Origin: Glutinoglossum americanum
Taxonomy: Eukaryota; Ascomycota; Geoglossomycetes; Geoglossales; Geoglossaceae
Direction of reading: 5' to 3'
NCBI GenBank assembly: GCA_020080175.1
Contig: JAGHQL010000009.1
Coordinates: 1-64,000, forward strand
DNA: 64,000 nt
In this document: in pieces, positions 56,275 to 64,000 of the stretch
Numbering within the stretch: position 1 is the first letter of the stretch
Layout of the letters: every line of letters begins with the position of its first letter
Notes under the pieces: generated by a model
What the model saw: the letters and a program-made list of their open reading frames with translations, nothing else
The model's database searches: none
What the model was told of the DNA's origin: nothing
Translations under genes and position numbers: made by a program

Positions 56275-57242
56275 ATGCCGATCAACAGCTCTGCTCTGGA
56301 GGCGCATCAGACAACTCTGTCAACAATGGCACTTGGAAAGCAGCCCAAGGCTCTACTTTTTGACATTGGTGGCGTCTGTGTAGGTCCCATTGACCGATTT
56401 TGAGCTTGCGCTCACTATTTGCTCATCCAGTGCTCTGTCTCCAGGTTGGTTCCCCATTTCAGGCAATCCTAGACTACGAGGCAGCCCACAATATCCCCTC
56501 TGGGTGGATAAATTTCTCCATCTCGCGCCCAGCTCCAAACGGAACATGGCATCGGCTCGAGCGCGGCGAAATCAAGCTGGATGCGCATTTCTTCGAAGGG
56601 TTCAGCCAGGACTTGCGCTCCAAGGAATCGTGGAGAGAGTTTTGCGATATCCGGGGAAAGAACCAGTCTCCTACACATGGTGTTGACGCAACAAGCGCAG
56701 CTGATTCACTACCCCCACCACCAGATATTGATGGGGAATGGCTGTTCTGGGAAATGATGCGGGTTGCGAGCGACCCTGACCCATTCATGTACCCTGCATT
56801 GAAGAAGCTGAAAGCTTCTGGGCAATTCCTCATCGCCGCGCTGTCGAACACGGTGATATTCCCTGAGAACCATGCTTACTCAAAAGGTATAGCCGATGAG
56901 GTTCGTTCGCAGTTTGATGTGTTTATATCCTCAGCGCACGTCGGGCTCCGTAAGCCAGATCCTCAAATATATCTATATGCTGTGGAGAAGATGGATGGGT
57001 ATGTGCGAGAAAAAGCACGAGTTGACGGCTCATTGGCGAAGGAGCTTGGTCGGGATATTGGAATTGCAACCAGCGATGTCATCTTCTTAGATGATATTGG
57101 CGCAAATCTGAAGACTGCGAAGATGGTAGGTATGGGCACAATCAAGGTGCAATTGGGGAATGTAGTAGATGCGGTGAAAGAATTGGAGAAGGTGACAGGG
57201 CTAGAGCTGCTTGGAGAAGATGATTCGAAGCTCAGATTGTAG
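56275..57242 (+). CDS. HAD-superfamily hydrolase-like protein
   Basis: A haloacid dehalogenase-fold protein of the subfamily I type. Exons 56275-56379 and 56445-57242 (65-bp intron, GTAGGT...CCAG, phase 0) give 300 aa. Motif I is LLFDIGGVC near residue 30, with Gly where classical HAD phosphatases have the second Asp. Motif II is IAALSNT near 168, motif III Lys is in GLRKPDPQIYLYAVEK near 203, and motif IV is VIFLDDIGANL near 248. The DxGGV form also occurs in HAD-like parts of proteins such as the ACAD10 and YihX groups, so activity may still be present but is not certain. A second in-frame ATG (MALGKQPKALLF) could be the true start. It lies close upstream of RPL5 in tandem. Confidence 0.87.
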
Positions 57243-57471
57243 ATGTTCCAACACCAGATATTTAGTTCCGCGTTTGTGACGTAGTTTTTGTTGATGGATC
57301 TCGACGTCGACCCTTTTGGTGGTAGGGTAAAATCAGGGCTAGCGCTTGGAATCGTGACTGCTCCCATAAGCGAAAACCATTTCCACACCACCAGAGAGTC
57401 CCAGTCATTCGTACGACGCTACTACTCCACCAAGACACCAGCGAGACGCCAACGAGAAGGCGACAGCCAAC
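57243..57471 (+). promoter_or_regulatory. Compact promoter of the RPL5 gene
   Basis: Only 229 bp separate the HAD stop codon from the RPL5 ATG, so the ribosomal protein promoter and leader are very compact. A CCACCAGAGAGTCC stretch and an AACATG start context are visible. No TATA box is evident. Confidence 0.4.
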
Positions 57472-58569
57472 ATGGTAAGTGAAAATGCATATGGTGATCC
57501 TGGGTCTGGGTTTTACTCTCTTGCCGCGACCTCGGTGGATGAATGATTCAAGAGTCTATCGCAAGATGCTTCGGACCAGTATCTGAAGCGCAAATTGCTG
57601 ACTCGGGCTTTCGCTATAGCCTTTCACCAAACTTGTGAAAAATAGCGCGTACTATAGGTAAGTATTACCGTAATAGTCCTGCATTTCTATATATGACTGA
57701 CCGTATCCTCTAGCCGCTACCAGACCAAATACAAGCGTCGCCGTGCTGGTAAGACCGACTACTACGCCCGGAAGCGCCTTATCACCCAGGCCAAGAACAA
57801 ATACAATGCTCCGAAATATCGTTTAGTCGTTCGATTCACCAACCGCGACATCATCTGCCAAATTGTGACCTCAGAGCTCGTCGGCGATAAGGTTTTCTCA
57901 TGTGCCTACGCCCACGAATTAAAGCGATATGGCATCAAGCATGGCCTCACCAATTGGGCTGCTGCCTATGCCACTGGACTCCTACTTGCCAGGCGTACTT
58001 TGAAGAAGCTTGGGCTGGATGAGGACTTTTTAGGTGTGGAAGAACCAGACGGTGAATATAAGCTGACCGAGGCCGCCGAAGGCGATGGACGGAGACCCTT
58101 CAAGGCGTTCCTCGATGTTGGCCTTCATCGAACATCTACCGGTGCCAGAATATTTGGGGCTATGAAAGGCGCTTCTGATGGTGGCCTCTACATCCCTCAT
58201 TCAGAGAATCGTTTTCCAGGCTACGACATCGAATCCAAGGAACTTGAAGCCGACGTCCTGAGAAAATATATTCTTGGTGGCCACGTTGCAGAGTACATGG
58301 AGACGCTTGCAGATGACGACGAAGAGCGCTACAAGTCACAATTTCAGGGCTACATTGACGACGATATTGAAGCGGAAGGCCTGGAGGAACTCTACACTTC
58401 AGCTCACGCGGCTATTAGGGAGGACCCGTTCAAGGAAGATGAGGATGGAGGACCTAAGAAGACGAAGGAGCAGTACAAGAAAGAGAGCCTCAAGTATCGG
58501 CAAAAGAAGTTGAGCAAGGAAGAAAAGCAGAAGAGAGTGGCTGCGAAGATTGCTGGGTTGAAGCAGTAA
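57472..58569 (+). CDS. rpl5: 60S ribosomal protein L5 (uL18)
   Basis: Binds 5S rRNA and forms part of the central protuberance of the large ribosomal subunit. Exons 57472-57474 (the ATG alone), 57620-57657 and 57714-58569 join in frame to 298 aa, the normal length for fungal L5. The N-terminus reads [20 protein letters not shown], followed by [73 protein letters not shown] and [11 protein letters not shown]. The basic C-terminal tail is [18 protein letters not shown]. All are typical uL18 segments. Early introns, including one right after the start codon, are common in fungal ribosomal protein genes. No defect was seen. Confidence 0.97.
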
Positions 58570-59469
58570 ACCGACTCTGATTATGGCTTTGCTTGAACGG
58601 CCTATAGGATCGCTGAGCCTATTGGCCTAGTATGTCTCTTAGCTCGTACCAATGCATTTCTAGAGCTATGTCCATGATATTCGGATTTGAAAATTGGGAT
58701 ACATTCAATTCACCTTTGCTTCAACAATACCCTTTAGATCCATTAGGAGTTTTGGTGGAGCAGTTTTTCGGGTCGGGGATGTCGGTTGCAAATGCTCACC
58801 ATGCCACCTCTACCCCACCAGCTTGAGACAAACAGACAAGCTGGAACGAAATCCTAACCTTGGCAGGCCGTTGTCTCGCAGGTACATGCTGGCTCGAGAA
58901 TGCTACGGCAATAGCTATGTGAGAGGGCATTCATTACATCGCGTGTCTTAGAACCAGCAATGAGATACCCTATAGAAGTTTCCAGATGCTGAGTGAGCGA
59001 GCTGAACTATGTAATTGGAAGCGACATCTTCAAGGCACGTCCTTTTAAGGTAAAATTCCTCGAATTAGTAAACACCCATCCCCTAATCGATTCTCCCACC
59101 TACAGTGACTCACTTGCCCACACGGTCGCTGATCGCGGTGTTGAGCATCCGTTACGGCATGTCACCCCAACGCGTAGCTATCTGACAATGAATAGCCTGC
59201 CAGTGAGATAGGTGTCTTGGGCTAGGCTTAAGCCTCTTCGCCACTCGGCCGCCTCACGTACCCCTCTCCACAAACTAAAGACTTACGACAGGTCTATCGC
59301 GGGCCCATCAATGCCAGTGCTGTGACCACATATCTAACTCTAGAGGTAAGAGGCAGCCCTAGAAGGCTGGAATGGAAGGTATACATGGGATAGATGTGAG
59401 CTGGCTGCATCATTCACAGAAAGGTGAGATGCTCGTTCGCCCAGAGCGACGATATCTTTTGCGCATTTC
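58570..59469. other. Intergenic between RPL5 and the LRR gene
   Basis: 900 bp holding the RPL5 3' end and the promoter of the next gene. Only short frames occur (up to about 85 codons) and none is supported. Confidence 0.45.
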
Positions 59470-62400
59470 ATGCAAGTCTCAAGTGACATGGATGACTTAT
59501 TCAATATAATATACGTGCGGTCTGGCAGTGTAGCGGCTAACAACAATTGCTCTAAAGATCACCGCCCGAGATCCTCAGCGGGTCCCGTATCAACTTCGCC
59601 AGTACAGTTGAAGTCCCCAGAAGTTCAGACCTACGGAGCAGCACCAGGGCCGGCCCCCAGCAGCAGTGGTGAACCTACAGTTCAGATATCACCATCGAAC
59701 AACCAGCGCTCCCTCAGACCGCATGCGCCCCTTCGTTCTAACTCCGACAGGCCAGCGACCACTAGCCAAAATGGTTCCGCATCGAACTCACAACTTGGTG
59801 TTCCAATCCCTGCTGCCTCCCCGACTGGAAGGAGAGGGTCGTGGTTATCTAGCCTAAGCTCCAAGTTCTCATCATCGTCTCTCCAACCCTTGTCCAATGC
59901 AGCTCCACCAACGATTTCAAAATCGCAGTCGGACAAAGCACCAAAAACCCCACATAACGCAATAAATATCTCCGTGAGCTCGGAGGATGCTAGCAAGAAT
60001 AGCAGCAGTGCATCCTCACCTCCGAACGCGACAAAATCAAGTCATCCGTCGTTTTTCCAGAATGCGCTACGCAGACTGTCCTCCTCGTCGACACAGCTCT
60101 CAGGGAACGTAGGCAAAATTCATACTACAGGAGGGAGGGTTGAGAGGAAGATAATGAATGTTGATCCCAATAGGGAAAGATGCCGCATCCAGGAATTAGA
60201 TGCTGGGAAGCTGCGGCGCGTTTCATTTTGTGTTGACGTAGAAATCGCCGGGTTACCTAGATATCTCGACGAAGGGGGCGCACGCAAAAAAAACCACCGT
60301 GAACAAGATAAAGAGAAAAGACTAAAAGAGAGGGGAGAAGGAGAGGCTCTAAAGCATCCCGAGAAGGAAGAGAATGGAGCGGAAGGAGATGGGGGAGTGC
60401 TCAAGGCTAACAAAGAACAAGCTGGACTGGAAGGTCCCGGGTTGAAGGATTCAAAGGCGGTGGGGAACGAAGTCAAGGCTGAAGAGAAAAAGGCTTCAAG
60501 CAAAAAGAAGGAGAAGAAGAAGCGATCCGAAGAGGAGCGCAAGGAACGGAAAGAGAGAAAACGAAAGCAAGCAGAGGCAAACGGCATCGTCCCCATGGAA
60601 CATCTAATTGAAACAAATAAAAATTCGGCGGGAAGCACGAGCAACCCCTCGACCCCTGGCAGTTCAACCCCTAGGGCTCAAGACAAACCTACAACGGATC
60701 CGTTGAGGATATATCGTCGCTGCTGCCAACTAAGAGAAACACAACCTCTGAAGAAGATTGTAGAACAGCTCTCTTTCCCAGCCGATTCAGAAACCGGCGT
60801 GGTACCCTCATTGGATATTTCAGAATATTGGATCCAACTCACGGACGTGGTGACCTTCGGCGACTTCCTGGCCCTGGTCCCCGTTAAGAAGTTAAGCCTG
60901 GAAAACTGTGGACTGGGAGACGAGGCTGTCCGAGTTATCCTGGCCGGGCTTTTGGCGGTTAAGAGGTCCGTAGAAGAGCTCTTACCCAATCTTCCTCAGG
61001 TGGCCAACGGTAAAGCGGACACCGAGGGCACCGAAAAGCCTAACGGTGAGACTCCCAAGGCGGATAGGCTCGGCGACAGACACGGGGCTGTAGAGAAGCT
61101 TTCTCTGAAGAATAACCCGAGAATTGGACGTGACGGCTGGCGACACATCAGTATCTTCATCCACATGTCGAGATCGGTGAAGGCAATCGATCTATCAATG
61201 ATACCATTTCCACAAGAGATATCGCTACCTAATAGTCCCTCGCTTCTGTCAAGACAAACGACTAGCGGGTCTTTACCAGTCGAAATAGCATGTGTATTCT
61301 CAAAAGCAGTAGCAGAGCGCCTAGGTGGTGCCCATCTAGAAGAACTAGTCATGGCAGAGTGTGACCTAAGCGGAGACCAAATCGGAAGCATTGTGGATGG
61401 GGTGATCAAGAGCGGCGCAAGGAGGTTAGGGCTTGCGAGTAATGACATGAATGAAGAAGGTCTAGAGCATGTTGCAAGATATGTGCGGGAGGCAAGTTGC
61501 GAAGGGTTAGACTTGGGTGGAAATGACCTTGGTAGCCTTATCAACGTCTTGGCCGGAGCCATGCACAGCAATTGCCCACTTTATGCTCTAAGCCTGGCAG
61601 ACTGCAACCTAACACCGTCTTCCCTCTCGAGGCTATTCCCCGCTCTAGTGTCTCTTCCAAATTTCCGCTTCATCGACCTCTCTCACAACAGAGCTCTATT
61701 TCAAACACAACCAGACGCACTGTCGTTAGTCAGGAAATATCTGCCACAGTTACATATGCTGAAGCGGATCCATCTCATGGACGTCGCGCTCTCGCCAGAG
61801 CACGCTATAGCAATCGCAGAAATCCTCCCAGAGGTTCCCAATCTCGCTCATTTGAATATACTCGAAAACAAACAACTCTCTACATTGACGTCAACGAGCG
61901 ATGAGGCAAGCCAGGAAGAAGCCTCGGCGCTTTATGCATCCTTAATGACCGCAGTGAAGGTATCAAATACAATCATATGCGTTGATGTTGACGTGCCCGG
62001 GGAGAGTTCTAGTGAAGTAGTGAAGGCTCTAGCGAAGCAAGTTGTTGCTTATTGCCTGCGGAATATGGAACATGGACCCTTTGCGGAGTTCGGTCCTACT
62101 GGTGTAGCGATCACGGAGCCACACGGAGGGGAGAAGAAAGTTACAATTCCGGATGTTTTACTCCATCTTGTTGAGGATGGTGGCGAGGATCAGAGCGATG
62201 ATCAGTCGGTTCACGACGATGATTATGTCGTCGGCGGAACGGGCATTGTTAAGGCCCTTGGCGTCTGTCTAGGCAATATGTCTCATGATTCACGGCAGCC
62301 TTCTAGTGAACTTCCGGCCAGTGCTGGCGGTCTAACATCGCCGAAGGTTGCGCTATCAGGACTCGGATATAGGGGCAAGGCTAGAGATATGTCAAAGAGC

Positions 62401-63210
62401 TTACTAGAATCTGCAAGGAAGATTCGGTCAAGGTTACAACCTGCACTGGCAAGAGAAGCTAAAATGGATGATTATATGAACCACCGTAAGTGCAGCTTTG
62501 AAAGTTTTCCAGACATGCTCCCTAATCTGTATTTTATCACAGGGAGATTATTGTTCCTCGATCAAACACTCGCTAGGATGATTCAGCGCTTCGAAGACGA
62601 ATATCCCGAATGTCGCATCATGAATGAAGCACCCATCGCAGATCCTCCTGACCAGGATTCAGTCCTTGGGAGCGTACCCTCTTCTTGGAACGATCCTTCC
62701 ACCATAGGTACTGAGAATGCAGCTTTGACGGAAGATGATGACGAAGGCGGACCACTACTTGCCCGCCACAACTCAGACGTTTCCCTAGCGTCCCGTGCAC
62801 TTTCTAACGAGGAAGGCCGTATGCACCGCTTTGGACAAAGAATCAAACGGGAGGTCCTTCGCCCGCAGACGCTCGACCACGAACACGATACGACAGGCGA
62901 GGAGGAAGAAACGGAACAGATGAAGGCCCTGAGGAGCAAAATCGAAGCCATGAAAGGCGAAGAGATTAAAGACAGGGTCGAGACCATGGGCGCTGAGGCT
63001 ATCATCCAGGAACTAAGCACAGAAGTAGAAGGACTACAGCCACTCGCAGTGCGTGGCCCAGACACATTCGAGCGGTGCAAGGCCGTGCAACTAATAGCAG
63101 AGCATAACCCGGTAATGAACTCGTCTCCGGATTCGGACAGCGCGATAGAGAGTTGTCCGGAAGAAACTACCACCAAAACGGGCGTCGGCGCAGAGGAACC
63201 AGGCATTTGA
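59470..63210 (+). CDS. Long LRR (RNI-like) protein resembling fungal Mhp1
   Basis: A 1246-aa protein from a single exon. It starts MQVSSDMDDLFNIIYVRSG. Residues about 20-235 are Ser/Pro-rich. A conserved-looking block follows at about 220-265 (GGRVERKIMNVDPNRERC and LRRVSFCVDVEIAGLPRYLD). A Lys/Glu-rich, probably helical segment (about 270-375) precedes a leucine-rich-repeat part of the ribonuclease-inhibitor type (about 470-830), with units such as LEELVMAECDLSGDQIG, LGLASNDMNEEGLEHVA and CEGLDLGGNDLGSLI. The C-terminus is acidic and charged. Similar filamentous-fungal proteins are often annotated as cell wall biogenesis protein Mhp1. That name is from memory and not tested here. No signal peptide or membrane span, so it is likely cytosolic. 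A second Met (MDDLF) six residues on could be the start. Confidence 0.85.
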   Translation: MQVSSDMDDLFNIIYVRSGSVAANNNCSKDHRPRSSAGPVSTSPVQLKSPEVQTYGAAPGPAPSSSGEPTVQISPSNNQRSLRPHAPLRSNSDRPATTSQNGSASNSQLGVPIPAASPTGRRGSWLSSLSSKFSSSSLQPLSNAAPPTISKSQSDKAPKTPHNAINISVSSEDASKNSSSASSPPNATKSSHPSFFQNALRRLSSSSTQLSGNVGKIHTTGGRVERKIMNVDPNRERCRIQELDAGKLRRVSFCVDVEIAGLPRYLDEGGARKKNHREQDKEKRLKERGEGEALKHPEKEENGAEGDGGVLKANKEQAGLEGPGLKDSKAVGNEVKAEEKKASSKKKEKKKRSEEERKERKERKRKQAEANGIVPMEHLIETNKNSAGSTSNPSTPGSSTPRAQDKPTTDPLRIYRRCCQLRETQPLKKIVEQLSFPADSETGVVPSLDISEYWIQLTDVVTFGDFLALVPVKKLSLENCGLGDEAVRVILAGLLAVKRSVEELLPNLPQVANGKADTEGTEKPNGETPKADRLGDRHGAVEKLSLKNNPRIGRDGWRHISIFIHMSRSVKAIDLSMIPFPQEISLPNSPSLLSRQTTSGSLPVEIACVFSKAVAERLGGAHLEELVMAECDLSGDQIGSIVDGVIKSGARRLGLASNDMNEEGLEHVARYVREASCEGLDLGGNDLGSLINVLAGAMHSNCPLYALSLADCNLTPSSLSRLFPALVSLPNFRFIDLSHNRALFQTQPDALSLVRKYLPQLHMLKRIHLMDVALSPEHAIAIAEILPEVPNLAHLNILENKQLSTLTSTSDEASQEEASALYASLMTAVKVSNTIICVDVDVPGESSSEVVKALAKQVVAYCLRNMEHGPFAEFGPTGVAITEPHGGEKKVTIPDVLLHLVEDGGEDQSDDQSVHDDDYVVGGTGIVKALGVCLGNMSHDSRQPSSELPASAGGLTSPKVALSGLGYRGKARDMSKSLLESARKIRSRLQPALAREAKMDDYMNHRKCSFESFPDMLPNLYFITGRLLFLDQTLARMIQRFEDEYPECRIMNEAPIADPPDQDSVLGSVPSSWNDPSTIGTENAALTEDDDEGGPLLARHNSDVSLASRALSNEEGRMHRFGQRIKREVLRPQTLDHEHDTTGEEEETEQMKALRSKIEAMKGEEIKDRVETMGAEAIIQELSTEVEGLQPLAVRGPDTFERCKAVQLIAEHNPVMNSSPDSDSAIESCPEETTTKTGVGAEEPGI

Positions 63211-64000
63211 AACTACTGAGAGACTGCCTAATAGGAAAAAATAGGGCGATCTTTGGATTATTTTTTTTGATCGATTTTCTTTTAGGGACCTGCGTTGTGT
63301 TGTTAACGGGGGAGTCATTGGATCATTTCACCGCGTAAAACTTCCCTACCTACAGTCTCAACGGCCTCTTGAATACCACCAACCAACCTTACTTATCCAT
63401 TTCCTTTCACAAATATCCCCCTATGTCGTTCCCCCTCCCCCTGATCTTACAGAGGAGTTATTATTTTTTATTTTTCTCCTACCTCTAAGACTTGAAGGGA
63501 CCGCTCACCCCCTCCACCACCCTCTTGTTTCTATTTTATTTTATTTTATTTTATTTATTCCACCTTTCCACGACATGTGTGATTACGCTAGTTACTCGGG
63601 GATATAGGGAGCATAGCGTCTGCGGATCCTCCTTTTCTTTTTTTTTTATTATTATATTATATCAGATGCTCGTGCGGGCTAGCTATACAGATTCTAGGCA
63701 ACGTAACCGGTTCCTTTTTTCTCGTGACTCCGGCGTGCCTCACCGATGGATCCCCCCCCTAACTAGACCTGGCCCTCGGTTGCAAGCACCTTTGTGTTTT
63801 GGCCATCAGGGGGGGCTAGGCTGAGTGTGTGATTGCTTTTAAAAACACAGTGGTATTTATACCTCCCCTAACCAATAGCCCTCCCCGAAGCCAAAAAAAA
63901 AACTATTCAGTCCAAGAATATTGTTTGCAAGAAAAAATGAATACAGCCGAAAATTCCTAGAGCGAGGCGTCTGGAACGGGGAGATAAACAGGAAAATAAG
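63211..64000. other. 3' flank with low-complexity tracts
   Basis: No gene supported. A TTTTA-type microsatellite lies at about 63533-63556 and T-rich and AT-rich tracts near 63636-63662. An open frame at 63492-63824 runs through these tracts and is not credible. Confidence 0.55.

Noticed and set aside
60120-60644. Ser/Phe-rich minus-strand frame
   Set aside because: It is the antisense shadow of the Lys/Glu-rich segment of the LRR protein.
63492-63824. 110-codon hydrophobic frame
   Set aside because: It runs through TTTTA and T-rich tracts, so apparent membrane segments are a composition effect.
1-64000. CRISPR arrays, bacterial operons or a biosynthetic gene cluster
   Set aside because: All repeats found are transposon-type. 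Genes are spliced eukaryotic genes, and no PKS, NRPS, terpene synthase or P450 grouping is present.

Overview
This is nuclear DNA of a filamentous ascomycete (Pezizomycotina). The evidence is genes with 50-100 bp GT/AG introns, fungal-only families (HET-domain protein, fungal NLR, YAT and Fur-type permeases, fungal phospholipase C), and an AT-rich repeat island. Repeat copies in that island differ almost only by C-to-T and G-to-A changes, the signature of repeat-induced point mutation (RIP). The genus cannot be fixed from sequence alone.

Layout. (1) 1-8.2 kb: decayed accessory DNA with a Tc1-like remnant and a broken NLR gene (N-terminal domain, NACHT, single ankyrin-like C-terminus). The NLR is split by about 3.6 kb of inserted DNA. 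That insert includes a 2.3 kb MULE with a 9-bp target duplication, which itself carries a solo LTR. (2) 8.6-20.0 kb: an AT-rich, RIP-mutated island without working genes. It holds solo LTRs of four families, several with exact 5-bp target duplications. It also holds a chain of seven roughly 500-bp inverted-repeat elements in both orientations, joined by 8-bp spacers, and a RIP-killed Tc1/mariner element inserted inside one spacer. (3) 20.4-22.4 kb: an apparently intact HET-domain gene directly beside the island. (4) 22.4-24.8 kb: gene-poor, with one GC-rich solo LTR. (5) 24.8-64 kb: normal gene-dense euchromatin.

Genes in the gene-dense part, in order: dynamin-like GTPase (-); C2H2 zinc-finger regulator (-); NCS1 uracil/purine-type permease (-); an unrecognised 679-aa protein (-); a candidate small secreted protein (-); PI-specific phospholipase C (+); IMP4 of the U3 snoRNP (-); UPF1/NAM7 helicase of nonsense-mediated decay (+); AhpC/TSA-type peroxiredoxin-like protein (+); YAT amino-acid permease (-); HAD-like protein (+); ribosomal protein L5 (+); and a long leucine-rich-repeat protein resembling fungal Mhp1 (+). 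These are mostly housekeeping genes with independent promoters, and no biosynthetic cluster is evident.

The most unusual structure is the element chain at 15.1-20.0 kb. The elements alternate in orientation yet share one 8-bp spacer, so the array grew by repeated use of one target site rather than by tandem duplication. It lies between an inactivated NLR gene and an intact HET gene, two families known for non-self recognition in fungi.
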